Of a DNA stretch of 64,000 nt, positions 44,701 to 53,298 are shown one piece after another. How positions within the stretch are numbered: position 1 is the stretch's first letter; every line of letters begins with the position of its first letter. A model generated the notes under the pieces. That model had not been told where the DNA came from, searched no databases, and was given only the letters and a program-made list of their open reading frames with translations. This DNA is from FW021-bin31 sp964647485 (GTDB taxonomy: Bacteria > Bacteroidota > Bacteroidia > Chitinophagales > Chitinophagaceae): positions 124,001-188,000 of the forward strand of contig CAZYHV010000001.1 of NCBI GenBank assembly GCA_964647485.1, written 5' to 3'. The position numbers and the translations under genes are program-made.

Positions 44701-44865
44701 AACCGGGCTATAGGAACAAGTGCTGCCAGTGGCTTGCTTATAGGAACCGTCTTTGGTGTATTTGTCATCCCTATTTTCTTTGTTTTCTTCCAGTGGCTAC
44801 AAGAAAAAATATCAGGCGGCCCTAAAAAATTAGTCGATCCTCAAAAACAGTCAGAAAAAGAATAA
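41716..44865 (+). CDS. RND efflux transporter, HAE1 type (AcrB/MexB-like)
   Basis: The 1049-residue inner-membrane pump uses the proton gradient to export toxic compounds such as drugs or detergents. It begins FIDRPVLSTVISIVIVILGI, the typical first helix, and has the HAE1 blocks PITQYPDIAPPTVQISATYP and GIVVDDAIVIVEGVHAKLD in helix 4, where the paired acidic residues carry protons. Two large periplasmic loops and 12 helices fit the length. Substrates cannot be told from sequence. The outer-membrane factor gene follows two bases after the stop. Confidence 0.96.
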   Translation: MFKKFIDRPVLSTVISIVIVILGIIGIVSLPITQYPDIAPPTVQISATYPGANAENVLKSVVVPIEEQVNGVENMDYITSTSSNGRASINVYFKQGVDPDIAAVNVQNRVSRATPILPQAVTQSGVVTAKQQTSSIMFMNAYTTDTSKYNVEDVQNYLEINVIPALQRIDGIGNVRVFGANKYSMRIWIDPKKLNAYDLTPTDIATAINEQSREAAAGTIGQNDGKAFEYVITYDGRYNTVKQYKNIVLKGLDNGEYLHLGDVAKIDLGSESYGVNSSIDGHPGVSMAIYQIAGSNARDIVNNIYDKMDDLEKDFPADIQWGVDFDTNKFLNASIEKVIHTLIEAFILVFIVVFVFLQDFRSTLIPAIAVPVSIVGTFFFLNLFGFTLNLLTLFALVLAIGIVVDDAIVIVEGVHAKLDEGYQSAKMATRSAMNELTGAIISITLVMAAVFIPVTFLTGPTGVFYNQFGMTLMIAIVISAFNALTLSPALCAIVLKPKKEDKNKNVLQRFYSGFNTAFSYTTRHYIGAVKGMLKRKWIAPLIVLLSIVGIFWFAKITPSGFVPAEDRGIIFTNIQLPPGASLDRTTALNKKVISEVSKLKGVRGASMVNGFSFLGGAGSNNAIAFVKLDDWSKRKADSLSVDAITKKCFAIAAKYSGAQILFFSPPSIPGYGVSGGVSIELQDKSGGTFQNLDQRTKQFLMKLNSRPELLYANTSFSTEYPQYDLNLDVLKAKAAGVSVTDIFNTLQGYIGSIYTNDFVRFGKQYKVFIQAPPKDRGTKKDFDQLYVRNNQGEMIPVSQFVTLKRVYGPQSVTRFNLYNAAKIDGAPAPGYSTGQALSAIQDVAKNNLPSTFSIDYEGITREQVKSGNLAILILILSIVFVYFILAAQYESYLVPLSILFSLPLGLFGAYFGTKFMGLTASIYFQIALIMLLGLMAKNAILIVEFALQRRRAGHSLIGSAIEGARVRLRPILMTSFAFILGILPLALATGVGAVGNRAIGTSAASGLLIGTVFGVFVIPIFFVFFQWLQEKISGGPKKLVDPQKQSEKE

Positions 44866-44867
44866 TC

Positions 44868-46268
44868 ATGAAAAGTATAAATAAAATTATCTTCATTCCG
44901 GTCGGACTATTTCTTTTGCAATCATGCTTCGTTGCAAAGAATTATAAACGGCCTGATGTCCATACCGATTCGTTATACAGAATGGAGACCACTACAGGGG
45001 ACAGCAGCTCTATGGCGGATGTTCCCTGGAAACAGGTATTTACCGATACCATCTTGCAAAGATATATTGAGGAAGCTATTCATAACAATTTTGATATCCG
45101 AATAGCCATACAACATATTGATGCAGCGAAAGCCTATCTCAAACAAGGGAAAGCCGGTCAAATGCCAACGTTAAATGCACAAGGGGGATACACCCTTTTG
45201 CACCCTTCTAAATATGGTCAATATGCCGCATCGGGAAAAGATCCGTTACAACAGTTTAATCTCTCGGCAAATCTTTCCTGGGAGGCAGATATATGGGGTA
45301 AAATCCGAAGTCAGGAAAAAGCAGTACGGGCTGAATACTTGCAAAGTATTGCCGCTCATAAGGCCGTTCAAACACAATTGATTGCTTCTGTAGCTTCTAT
45401 CTATTATCAACTACTCTCTTTAGATCAACAAGTTACCCTGACTAAGGCATCTATCAGAAATAGAAAAAACAGCTTAGAAGTAACAAAAAGTTTGAAGGAA
45501 TCCGGATATGCAGGCGTAACAGCAGCAGGAGTCAAACAGACAGAGGCTCAAGTTTATAATGCACAAGTCATTCTGTTAGGATTACAGAATAATATTAAGC
45601 ATTTGGAAAATACCCTTAGTATTCTATTGGCTCAGGATCCACAAAAGATTACCAGAACGAGTCTCCCCCAACAAGAGATTACTACAGAATTAAAAACCGG
45701 GGTTCCTACCCTTTTGCTAAAAAACAGGCCGGATGTGATTGCTGCAGAGTATAGTCTAATGGATGCCTTCGAATTAGAAAATGTAGCCAAAGCAAATTTT
45801 TATCCCTCGCTAACTCTTACTGCTTCTGTAGGTTTAAGTAGCCTGGAAATCAATCACTGGTTTAGCGGAGATGCTTTCCTGGCATCGATTGGTGCAGGAT
45901 TATTAGCACCCATCCTGCAACATAGACAGATAAGGACCCAATATGAGGTAGCTCAGACACAAAAGGAAATTGCGTTGTTAAATTATAAAGAAACCATTCT
46001 TAACGCAGGAGAAGAGGTGTCCAATGCACTGGAAGATTATCAAACAGCTACCAAAAAGATGGCTATTCAAGATAAACAAGTAGATGCACTAAAGCAAGCA
46101 ACCGATTATTCCAAAGAATTATTAAAATACGGTTTAGCCAGCTACCTGGAGGTGCTCACAGCCCAAGATCAAGCCTTAAATGCCGAATTAAGCAGAGCGG
46201 ATACCAAATATCAACAACTCAATTCAATGGTTAATCTCTATCAGGCTTTAGGCGGCGGATGGAAATGA
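44868..46268 (+). CDS. RND efflux outer-membrane channel, NodT/OprM type lipoprotein
   Basis: The 466-residue lipoprotein (LLQSCFVAKNYKRPDV, the cysteine carries lipid) forms the trimeric outer-membrane duct. Both halves of the OEP fold are present: DTILQRYIEEAIHNNFDIRI and the FWDADIWG-like block NLSWEADIWGKIRSQEKAVR, then LLKNRPDVIAAEYSLMDAF and the C-terminal GLASYLEVLTAQDQALNAEL. It completes a tripartite efflux pump. A strong terminator follows at 46293-46329. Confidence 0.95.
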   Translation: MKSINKIIFIPVGLFLLQSCFVAKNYKRPDVHTDSLYRMETTTGDSSSMADVPWKQVFTDTILQRYIEEAIHNNFDIRIAIQHIDAAKAYLKQGKAGQMPTLNAQGGYTLLHPSKYGQYAASGKDPLQQFNLSANLSWEADIWGKIRSQEKAVRAEYLQSIAAHKAVQTQLIASVASIYYQLLSLDQQVTLTKASIRNRKNSLEVTKSLKESGYAGVTAAGVKQTEAQVYNAQVILLGLQNNIKHLENTLSILLAQDPQKITRTSLPQQEITTELKTGVPTLLLKNRPDVIAAEYSLMDAFELENVAKANFYPSLTLTASVGLSSLEINHWFSGDAFLASIGAGLLAPILQHRQIRTQYEVAQTQKEIALLNYKETILNAGEEVSNALEDYQTATKKMAIQDKQVDALKQATDYSKELLKYGLASYLEVLTAQDQALNAELSRADTKYQQLNSMVNLYQALGGGWK

Positions 46269-46292
46269 TCTTTTCAAAACTTATATCTTTAC

Positions 46293-46329
46293 AAGGTCAT
46301 TAGTGATATTTTCATTTACTAATGACCTT
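46293..46329 (+). terminator. Terminator after the RND operon
   Basis: AAGGTCATTAGT (46293-46304) pairs perfectly with ACTAATGACCTT (46318-46329) around a 13-base loop, and T residues follow. It closes the efflux operon before the mqo promoter. Confidence 0.8.
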
Positions 46330-46394
46330 TTGGTAAAGATTGTCTTAAGAGGTAAAAAATAAGAGAGATCTTCCTTTTGTTATCTTTTAGGTTG

Positions 46395-46402
46395 TACCTT
46401 TG
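46395..46402 (+). promoter_or_regulatory. Bacteroidota-type -7 box for mqo
   Basis: TACCTTTG (TAnnTTTG) lies 42 bases before the mqo ATG. A TTTTG at 46375-46379 upstream may be the -33 element, although the spacer of 15 is short. Confidence 0.45.
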
Positions 46403-46444
46403 TGTCAATAAATTTTATTTTGACTGTTTCATCTTTTATTTGAC

Positions 46445-47941
46445 ATGGCAAAGAAAACAAGACCAAAAGAATATTTACTCATTGGATCCGGAATAATGAG
46501 TGCAACCTTAGGGGTCTTTTTGAAGAAGATAGACCCCAATTGCAAAGTAACGCTATTAGAAAGACTACATGGCATGGCATTAGAAAGCACTGCAGCCTGG
46601 AATAATGCCGGAACCGGACATGCCGGGATGTGTGAACTGAATTATACTCCAGAAATGCCGGATGGTTCAATCAATTGCGATAAGGCCTTTCGCATAAATG
46701 AACAGTTTGAAATTTCTAAACAGTTTTGGGCGTGGATGGTTTCCCATAATTTAATTCCGGGAGATTTTATAAAATCTGTTCCCCACATGAGTTTCGTTCG
46801 TGGAGAAAAAGATGTAAATTTCTTAGAAAAAAGAGTCAATCAACTCAATAAGAATCCACTTCTCAAGGATATGGAATTCTCAAAAGATCCTGAAAAAATA
46901 AAAGAATGGGTTCCTTTGATGATGGAAAATCGTCCGAAATTTGAAAAAGTGGCAGCTAGTAGAATGATTGAAGGCGCCGATGTTAATTTTGGCTATCTGG
47001 CGCGTTACCTTATTAACTATTTGAGAAAGCAGGAAGGAGTCGGAATGATGTTTGGCTGGGAAGTCAGCGATATTGAAAAAGAAGTAGGTGACGAGATGTG
47101 GACCATAACAGCCAAAAACAGAAAATCAGAGGAAAAAGTAACAATGTTGGCTGATTTCGTTTTCATTGGTGCCGGAGGGAAAGCCCTTTCTTTATTAGGA
47201 AAGTCAGGTATTCCCGAAAGAAAAGGATATGGTGGTTTTCCGGTAGGAGGACAATGGTTACGCTGTAACAACAGAGAAGTTATCGAAAAACATGAAGCAA
47301 AGGTATATGGAAAAGCTGCGAAGGGAGCACCTCCTATGTCTGTTCCTCATTTAGATACCCGAACCATTAGAGGAAAAAAAGAATTGCTCTTTGGACCTTT
47401 CGCTACCTTTTCTACTAAGTTTTTAAAACATGGTTCTTACCTGGACTTACCTGCATCATTGCGTGCCAATAATGTTCTGCCTATGCTCAAAGCAGGAGTA
47501 GACAACCTTTCTCTAACAAAATATTTGATTCAGCAAGTAAAACTAAAACCGGAAGAAAAGTTAACCTCGCTCAAAGCTTTCTACCCCAAAGCTAAATTGG
47601 AAGATTGGGATCTGAGCAATGCCGGACAACGAGTACAAATAATCAAAAAAGACAAAAAGGAAGGCGGTGTATTGGCTTTTGGAACAGAAGTAGTCCATTC
47701 TAAAGATGGATCTATTGCCGCTCTTTTAGGTGCTTCTCCAGGAGCTTCCACATCGGTTCATATCATTCTGGATGTATTAGAAAAGTGCTTCCCCGAAAGT
47801 ATCGGACAAAAAGAAGTGCTTGACGTCATCAAGGAAATGATTCCCTCTTATGGTAGATCATTGATTGAGGATGGGACTTTAGCCATGGAAGTAAGGAAAT
47901 CTTCTCATAAAGTACTTGGACTTCAACTCTCTGAAAATTAG
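46445..47941 (+). CDS. mqo: Malate:quinone oxidoreductase
   Basis: The 498-residue FAD enzyme oxidises malate to oxaloacetate at the membrane and passes electrons to quinone, replacing or complementing NAD-malate dehydrogenase. It has the FAD-binding start YLLIGSGIMSATLGVFLKKI, the family block ESTAAWNNAGTGHAGMCELN and the C-terminal GASPGASTSVHIILDVLEKC. It is a peripheral membrane protein without helices of its own. It has its own promoter and two hairpins downstream. Confidence 0.95.
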   Translation: MAKKTRPKEYLLIGSGIMSATLGVFLKKIDPNCKVTLLERLHGMALESTAAWNNAGTGHAGMCELNYTPEMPDGSINCDKAFRINEQFEISKQFWAWMVSHNLIPGDFIKSVPHMSFVRGEKDVNFLEKRVNQLNKNPLLKDMEFSKDPEKIKEWVPLMMENRPKFEKVAASRMIEGADVNFGYLARYLINYLRKQEGVGMMFGWEVSDIEKEVGDEMWTITAKNRKSEEKVTMLADFVFIGAGGKALSLLGKSGIPERKGYGGFPVGGQWLRCNNREVIEKHEAKVYGKAAKGAPPMSVPHLDTRTIRGKKELLFGPFATFSTKFLKHGSYLDLPASLRANNVLPMLKAGVDNLSLTKYLIQQVKLKPEEKLTSLKAFYPKAKLEDWDLSNAGQRVQIIKKDKKEGGVLAFGTEVVHSKDGSIAALLGASPGASTSVHIILDVLEKCFPESIGQKEVLDVIKEMIPSYGRSLIEDGTLAMEVRKSSHKVLGLQLSEN

Positions 47942-47978
47942 AATAACAGAGAGCTATATTATATTTATTCGACTTTTC

Positions 47979-48013
47979 GTATTCAACCTTCCTGACAGGA
48001 GAAGGCTGAATAC
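47979..48013 (+). terminator. Hairpin after mqo
   Basis: GTATTCAACCTTC (47979-47991) pairs with GAAGGCTGAATAC (48001-48013) with one mismatch around a 9-base loop. No T run follows, so it may act with the next hairpin (48089-48126). Confidence 0.5.
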
Positions 48014-48088
48014 TTATACATAAACATCTTTAGGGTTATCAACTTTTGGAAGCTGAGTGCGTCCTAAACAATTAGAACAGAGAACAAA

Positions 48089-48126
48089 AAAGGAGGTACC
48101 TTCTTTAAATAGAAACTACCTCCTTT
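48089..48126. terminator. Bidirectional terminator between mqo and the 48153 gene
   Basis: AAAGGAGGTA (48089-48098) pairs with TACCTCCTTT (48117-48126). A and T runs flank both sides. It can end transcription from mqo on the plus strand and from the acidic protein gene on the minus strand. Confidence 0.7.
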
Positions 48127-48152
48127 ATATTATAAAATTATCTTTATGGTTG

Positions 48153-48965
48153 TCAAGCAAAACGTTTCTTCACTAAACCATAAAACTCCTGAACGGTTTT
48201 ATTATCATCCTGCCACCCTAATTTTATTTTTAATTCTCTATTGATCCAGTACATGGCTTCATTCAAATTCTTACATTTATCAATGGTTTTCAAACAACGG
48301 TTATAAAGAGCCTGATCTTCCCTGAATAATTCATTAATAAAAGTAAATTTGTCATTGATGCCAATAGCCTGGCTCAATTTCTTTACCGGTGCATTACGTA
48401 AACGGTTTCCTAATTCTTCATGCTCTAACTTTAATCTGTCATTCCATGAGGGAGAAGTATCAACTGTGCTCTTTCTTGTTTCATTTAGCTCTTTCTCCAG
48501 ATGATTGTCTTCTTTTCTCTCATCACCATTCTCTGATCTTTCCTTTCCACCAAAACTATCTCCAAACAAAGAAGTTTGAGGATCATTTCCTACTGATTCG
48601 GAAGAAAATAATCCAGCCCCAACAGGAACTCGTTTTTCCTTCCTTGCAACACCCGCCACTTTTTCCTCTTCTTTTTCAGAGGTATTTTGTGATACTTCCT
48701 CCTCTACTTCCACCTCAGTCTCTTTTTCTTCTGCCGTTCCCTCTTCCTGCAAAGGAATTTCCTTTCCTACAAGTTCCTCCCTTTTAACGTATTGCGGTAA
48801 AATTACAGAAATTTTTCGACTGGAATACTGCTCATTCTCCTTTTGTCGAGTCTTCAACAGCTCTTGAGAGAGTAGGTTAGCATAATAATAAACTTCATCA
48901 TTTGAAGCCTCTTCCTCTTTGAGTTCTTGCAATTTACCAAGAATTGCTACAACTTCCTTATCCAT
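48153..48965 (-). CDS. Hypothetical acidic protein with conserved C-terminal helical domain
   Basis: The 270-residue product has three parts. The N-terminal 55 residues are helical (MDKEVVAILGKLQELKEEEA). The middle (about 65-175) is a low-complexity run of Glu, Lys, Ser and Thr. The last 90 residues form a compact helical domain (LSQAIGINDKFTFINELFRE, YNRCLKTIDKCKNLNEAMYW and KLGWQDDNKTVQEFYGLVKK). I recall similar C-terminal ends in other Bacteroidota genomes as an unnamed conserved protein. No signal peptide or membrane helix is present, so it is cytoplasmic. The function is unknown. Confidence 0.7.
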   Translation of the reverse strand: MDKEVVAILGKLQELKEEEASNDEVYYYANLLSQELLKTRQKENEQYSSRKISVILPQYVKREELVGKEIPLQEEGTAEEKETEVEVEEEVSQNTSEKEEEKVAGVARKEKRVPVGAGLFSSESVGNDPQTSLFGDSFGGKERSENGDERKEDNHLEKELNETRKSTVDTSPSWNDRLKLEHEELGNRLRNAPVKKLSQAIGINDKFTFINELFREDQALYNRCLKTIDKCKNLNEAMYWINRELKIKLGWQDDNKTVQEFYGLVKKRFA

Positions 48966-49072
48966 GTTACTCGTTTATTTTTTGCAAAATAGGAATACCA
49001 AACTGTAAAGGTATCAATATTTCTTATTTCTCGCAAATATGATACCAGTTCCCTAATCTTCAAGTAAAAGTT

Positions 49073-49633
49073 TCACTCTTTTTTCTGCTCATTGGCTATT
49101 TTGTTCTCCCCTCGAAATTTATTCTCACGGTAAGCCGTTTTATCAGCTTCATGAACATCAGAATTCATTCTGAAGGTAAAATGCCGTTGAGAAAAATAAC
49201 TAAATAACGCCAAAAGGATAGTTATAATGACTTTAGATACTGTAGGGAATAAATGACATACCTGAACAAAAAAGTGAAGCAATACATAGTTCAACAAAAT
49301 ATTAAGCCCCACAATAAGTAAATATCTTATCAATTGTACTCTTCCCCTCAAATAAGATTCAGGGAAAACAACATACTTAGACAATGCAAAACCCACCGGA
49401 AAACTGACACAGAAGGCAATAATATAAGCAGCAATATATCCACTTATCGTTACAAAAGGTAAATGAACCATCTGCTGATGAACAATAAAATGGAAACTCA
49501 GATAATAAACAATTAAATCCAACAAGGTGGAACCGCCCCCACAAGCCAAATACCTGAAAGTCCTTAAAGGTACCCACTTTTTTATAAAAGGAAAATAAAA
49601 AAAATCAATGATATTTAGAATCAATTGCCGCAT
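49073..49633 (-). CDS. GtrA family membrane protein
   Basis: The 186-residue protein has four membrane helices of the GtrA/flippase type, with the family block RYLACGGGSTLLDLIVYYLS at the start and FALSKYVVFPES between helices two and three. GtrA proteins are thought to carry or flip lipid-linked sugars for cell-surface glycans; the substrate here is unknown. I place the start at ATG 49633 rather than the longer 49663 because a TATTTTTG box (49645-49652) lies between them. The end is a charged tail. Confidence 0.85.
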   Translation of the reverse strand: MRQLILNIIDFFYFPFIKKWVPLRTFRYLACGGGSTLLDLIVYYLSFHFIVHQQMVHLPFVTISGYIAAYIIAFCVSFPVGFALSKYVVFPESYLRGRVQLIRYLLIVGLNILLNYVLLHFFVQVCHLFPTVSKVIITILLALFSYFSQRHFTFRMNSDVHEADKTAYRENKFRGENKIANEQKKE

Positions 49634-49644
49634 AGAAAGGTTGG

Positions 49645-49652
49645 CAAAAATA
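49645..49652 (-). promoter_or_regulatory. Bacteroidota-type -7 box for the GtrA gene
   Basis: The minus strand reads TATTTTTG (TAnnTTTG), 12 bases before the chosen ATG at 49633. This rules out the longer reading frame. Confidence 0.4.
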
Positions 49653-50106
49653 GACAAATTCATTTCATTTCAACAATCCTGTCTTTACTTCTTCATTTAC
49701 TCCAATAAAATGGAATAGTATAGATCCTTAAAGTCGAAGCTGATTATTACTCCATTCTGAACATAATATCTATTCATGCTCAAGTATCTTTCGGAATAAC
49801 TTAACAGAACAGAAAACGGTTTGATGTATTTCTGTAGTTTCCCTCTAATTTTCTCTTTCCTCTACACAGAGCCTGTTTATAAGTAGGAAGTAGTTCAGAT
49901 TTGCAATGAATGCTATGAAGATGTATAATCCTACTTCAATATGAACCCCACAAAAAGCAAGTTCTACATAGTTTTGAAACTTCTAGAAAAAAATATCCTT
50001 TTTAACTCGATTCTACCCTAAATATTTCTATATATCACCTTTTCAATCCCCTCAAAACCGAAAAAGACTCACCTTTTGATCAGGATTTCATTAGTTTATG
50101 ATTTCT

Positions 50107-50138
50107 TTTGATACCACCAAAATATTTTTCTACCTTTG
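50107..50138 (+). promoter_or_regulatory. Promoter of rpsA (-33 and -7 elements)
   Basis: TTTG (50107-50110) and TACCTTTG (50131-50138) are spaced by 20 bases, the arrangement of a good Bacteroidota primary-sigma promoter. The rest of the 506-base gap 49664-50106 holds no open frame of note and no structure I can name; such a long leader region would suit autoregulation of rpsA. Confidence 0.65.
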
Positions 50139-50169
50139 CGCTCCATTATAAAGACCGATTATCACCTTT

Positions 50170-52317
50170 GTGGAAGTGACAATAGGATCTATTTTTAATC
50201 AAAATTCCACTAAAAAGTTATTAAAAAGTAAAGTTTTGGAAGAAAACAAAGATTTAAAACAACAAAACGCTGAACAAGAGCAGAAAGAAACAGCGACAAC
50301 AAATGAAACTGCTGAAAAAAATCAACAAGAAGAAACCGCTGAAAAGAATGAAGAAGTGACCGAAGAGGACACTACAAAAGAAGAAGCGACCGAAGAGAAA
50401 GCGGACACCAAAGAAACAGCTGACAATCAACAGCAGAAAGAAGAGCAACCGCAGGAATCTGCTCATGACGATTTTGACTGGTCCATAGACAAAAAACATG
50501 TTTCTACTTATTCTAAAGAAGAAAAAGAAAAGTATGAAGCCATGTATGATGGTACTTTCAAAGACATCGAAGAAGAGCAAGTGATTAAAGGTGTTGTTGA
50601 AAGCATTACCAATACAGATGCCGTTATCAATATTGGATTCAAATCCGATGGCTTGATTTCTTTAAATGAGTTCAGAGACATTCCTGACTTGAAAAAGGGG
50701 GACGAAGTTGAAGTTTATGTTGTAGAAAAAGAAGATCGCAATGGACAGTTAAATTTGAGTCACCGTCAAGCAAGAATTATTCGTTCTTGGGAAAACATCG
50801 TGGATGCTTACAAGACCGGAGAAGTTATCGTTGGTACCATCATCAATAAAACAAAAGGTGGACTTATTGTCGATATCAATGGTCTAGAAACTTTCTTACC
50901 CGGTTCTCAAATCGATGTAAAACCGGTTACAGACTACGATCAATATGTGGGTAAAACCATGGAATTCAAAGTAGTAAAAATCAATGAAGCGATTCGCAAT
51001 GCAGTAGTATCACATAAAGCTCTTATTGAAAGTGATATTGAACAACAACGTGCAGAAATTATCGGTAAGCTGGAAAAAGGTCAGGTATTGGAAGGAACAA
51101 TCAAGAATATCACCGACTTTGGAGCATTTATCGATCTGGGTGGTGTAGATGGTTTATTATATATTACCGATATCAGTTGGGGACGAATCAATCATCCACT
51201 GGAAGTACTACAATTAGATCAGAAAGTTAATGTAGTAGTACTTGACTTCGATGATGAGAAAAAACGTATCAGCCTTGGCTTGAAACAATTAACACCTCAC
51301 CCATGGGATACCTTACCGGAAGAAATTCAAGAAGGATCTACCGTGAAAGGTAAAATTGTAAATATTGAAGATTATGGTGCTTTCTTAGAAATCCTTCCCG
51401 GAGTAGAAGGTTTGATTCACGTATCCGAAATTAGCTGGTCTTCCACCCCCATCAATGCGAAGGAATTCTTCGATATGGGACAAGAATATGAAGCTAAAGT
51501 GGTTACACTGAATAAGGAAGACCGCAAGATGAGCCTTTCTATTAAGCAGATGACCGAAGATCCATGGGATAAAATAGAAGAAGAATATCCTGTAGATAGC
51601 CAACATAAGAGTGTGGTAAAAAATATTACACCTTATGGCGTATTTGTTGAAATGGAAACCGGCATTGGTGGCATGGTTCATATTTCTGATCTAAGCTGGA
51701 CTAAACGTTACGGTCATCCAAATGAATTTACCAAAGTAGGAGCAGATCTCGATGTGGTAGTCCTCAGCATCGACAGAGAAAATAGAAAATTATCTCTCGG
51801 TCATAAACAAATAGAGGAAGATCCTTGGGATACTTTTGAGAGTGTATTCCCTATTGGTTCTGAACATCAAGGAACGATTGTACGTAGAGACGACAAAGGT
51901 GCTAGTGTACAATTAGAATATGGATTGGAAGCTTTCGCCCCTGCTCGTCATCTAAAAACAGAAGACGATAAGGAACTGAAAGTTGATGATACAATTAATA
52001 TCATGATTATTGAATTCGATCGTGATGATAAGCGTATTATCGTATCTCACACCCGTACTTGGCAACAAAAAATTGCCGATGAAAAAGCAGCTGCCAACAG
52101 AGAAAAAAGAGCATCTGCTAAAAGAACCAAGAAGGCCGTCAAGAATGTACAATCCAAAGTGGAAAAATCTACCTTTGGTGACCTAGACGCCTTAGCAGAA
52201 ATCAAAGAAAAAATGAAAACTCCTAAGGCTGACAAACCTACAGCCCCTAAAAAGGAAGATTCTTCCAATAAGAAAAAGGAAGAAGACCAAAAAGAAGAAG
52301 AAAAGGATAATGATTAA
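50170..52317 (+). CDS. rpsA: 30S ribosomal protein S1 with long acidic N-terminal extension
   Basis: The protein binds mRNA on the small ribosomal subunit. It is read here as 715 residues from GTG 50170. Six S1/OB repeats follow after about residue 135, for example ITDFGAFIDLGGVDGLLYIT, IEDYGAFLEILPGVEGLIHV and ITPYGVFVEMETGIGGMVHI, each about 85 residues. The first 115 residues are a low-complexity run of Glu, Thr, Lys and Gln with no matching fold, and the C-terminus is again charged. No ATG occurs near the start; GTG 50170 and TTG 50236 are both possible. The promoter at 50107-50138 fits. Bacteroidota mRNAs largely lack Shine-Dalgarno sequences, so an unusual S1 is of interest. Confidence 0.9.
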   Translation: MEVTIGSIFNQNSTKKLLKSKVLEENKDLKQQNAEQEQKETATTNETAEKNQQEETAEKNEEVTEEDTTKEEATEEKADTKETADNQQQKEEQPQESAHDDFDWSIDKKHVSTYSKEEKEKYEAMYDGTFKDIEEEQVIKGVVESITNTDAVINIGFKSDGLISLNEFRDIPDLKKGDEVEVYVVEKEDRNGQLNLSHRQARIIRSWENIVDAYKTGEVIVGTIINKTKGGLIVDINGLETFLPGSQIDVKPVTDYDQYVGKTMEFKVVKINEAIRNAVVSHKALIESDIEQQRAEIIGKLEKGQVLEGTIKNITDFGAFIDLGGVDGLLYITDISWGRINHPLEVLQLDQKVNVVVLDFDDEKKRISLGLKQLTPHPWDTLPEEIQEGSTVKGKIVNIEDYGAFLEILPGVEGLIHVSEISWSSTPINAKEFFDMGQEYEAKVVTLNKEDRKMSLSIKQMTEDPWDKIEEEYPVDSQHKSVVKNITPYGVFVEMETGIGGMVHISDLSWTKRYGHPNEFTKVGADLDVVVLSIDRENRKLSLGHKQIEEDPWDTFESVFPIGSEHQGTIVRRDDKGASVQLEYGLEAFAPARHLKTEDDKELKVDDTINIMIIEFDRDDKRIIVSHTRTWQQKIADEKAAANREKRASAKRTKKAVKNVQSKVEKSTFGDLDALAEIKEKMKTPKADKPTAPKKEDSSNKKKEEDQKEEEKDND

Positions 52318-52340
52318 TGATAAGGTTTAATTTTTTCTTT

Positions 52341-52371
52341 AAGGTGGTATCTATAAAGCAGATACCACCTT
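52341..52371 (+). terminator. Terminator after rpsA
   Basis: AAGGTGGTATCT (52341-52352) pairs perfectly with AGATACCACCTT (52360-52371) around a 7-base loop and is followed by a T run. It is a strong Rho-independent terminator. Confidence 0.9.
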
Positions 52372-52423
52372 TTTTATTTATGATTGCTCAAAAATAACTA
52401 CCTTCGATTATCCTTCTCCTTCC

Positions 52424-53092
52424 ATGAAAGATGTATATTTCATAAGCGGTTTAGGAGCTGACAAACGTCTTCTCCAATATCTAGACATCAAGCATGTCCA
52501 TTCGCATTATATACACTGGATATCCCCAAAAAAAGGAGAAACATGGGAAGATTATGCTAAAAGACTGCTACAACAAATACCAACGCCCAATCCTATCATC
52601 ATCGGCGTATCAATGGGAGGAATGATGGCCATAGAAATCAGTAAACTTATTCCTGTAGAACAAATCATCCTCATTTCAAGTGCCAAAACAAAACACGAAA
52701 TTCCTCCTTATTTTCACCTACTAAAGTACTTCAAAATCCATAGATGGTTTCACTATAGCTTCATTATGAAAGTAGGGCTACTCTTTAATAGTATGATTGG
52801 AAGTATGGTTTTTGGGCCAAAAAATAAAGCAGAAAAGAAGCTATTGAAAGAAATTATTCAAGATACCGATGAAACCTTTTTTAAGTGGGCTTGGGATCGG
52901 GTAGCCGGTTGGGAAAATGAGTTTATTCCCGACAATCTTACTCATATACATGGTAGTAGAGATCACATGCTTCCTATCTATTTTGTACACCCCCATCATA
53001 CAATCAAAGGTGGAACCCACCTCATGGTATTTCATAAAGCAGAGGAAATATCGAATATCATTAATAAGTTTATTAGTCCTTTAGTCTTCTAG
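52424..53092 (+). CDS. Alpha/beta hydrolase, uncharacterised
   Basis: The 222-residue protein has the hydrolase pattern: an opening strand VYFISGLGADKRLLQYLDI, the nucleophile elbow IIGVSMGGMMAIEIS, and a late histidine in GGTHLMVFHKAEEI. The acid is probably in HIHGSRDHMLPIYFV. Substrate is unknown. Its last five residues, SPLVF, and the TAG stop are written by the first units of the octamer array (53074-53092), so the natural end of the gene may have been replaced. The protein is nevertheless complete, since all catalytic blocks lie before that point. Confidence 0.8.
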   Translation: MKDVYFISGLGADKRLLQYLDIKHVHSHYIHWISPKKGETWEDYAKRLLQQIPTPNPIIIGVSMGGMMAIEISKLIPVEQIILISSAKTKHEIPPYFHLLKYFKIHRWFHYSFIMKVGLLFNSMIGSMVFGPKNKAEKKLLKEIIQDTDETFFKWAWDRVAGWENEFIPDNLTHIHGSRDHMLPIYFVHPHHTIKGGTHLMVFHKAEEISNIINKFISPLVF

Positions 53093-53297
53093 TCTTCTAG
53101 TCCTTTAGTCTTCTAGTCTTTTAGTCCTTTAGTCCTTTAGTCCTTTAGTCTTTTAGTCCTTTAGTCTTTTAGTCCTTTAGTCTTCTAGTCTTCTAGTCCT
53201 TTAGTCTTCTAGTCCTTTAGTCTTTTAGTCCTTTAGTCCTTTAGTCATTTAGTCTTTTAGTCTTTTAGTCCTTTAGTCTTTTAGTCCTTTAGTCTAT
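53074..53297. repeat. Octamer array, left arm: 28 units of TAGTC+NNN
   Basis: This stretch consists of 28 back-to-back octamers of the form TAGTC plus three bases, in perfect 8-bp phase with no indels. The variable triplet is CTT 13 times, TTT 7 times, TTC 6 times and ATT and TAT once each. The core TAGTC is the reverse complement of the core GACTA that fills the right arm. The first two units also encode the last residues of the hydrolase gene and the third gives its stop codon. I see no promoter or gene inside. Confidence 0.97.
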
Positions 53298-53298
53298 G

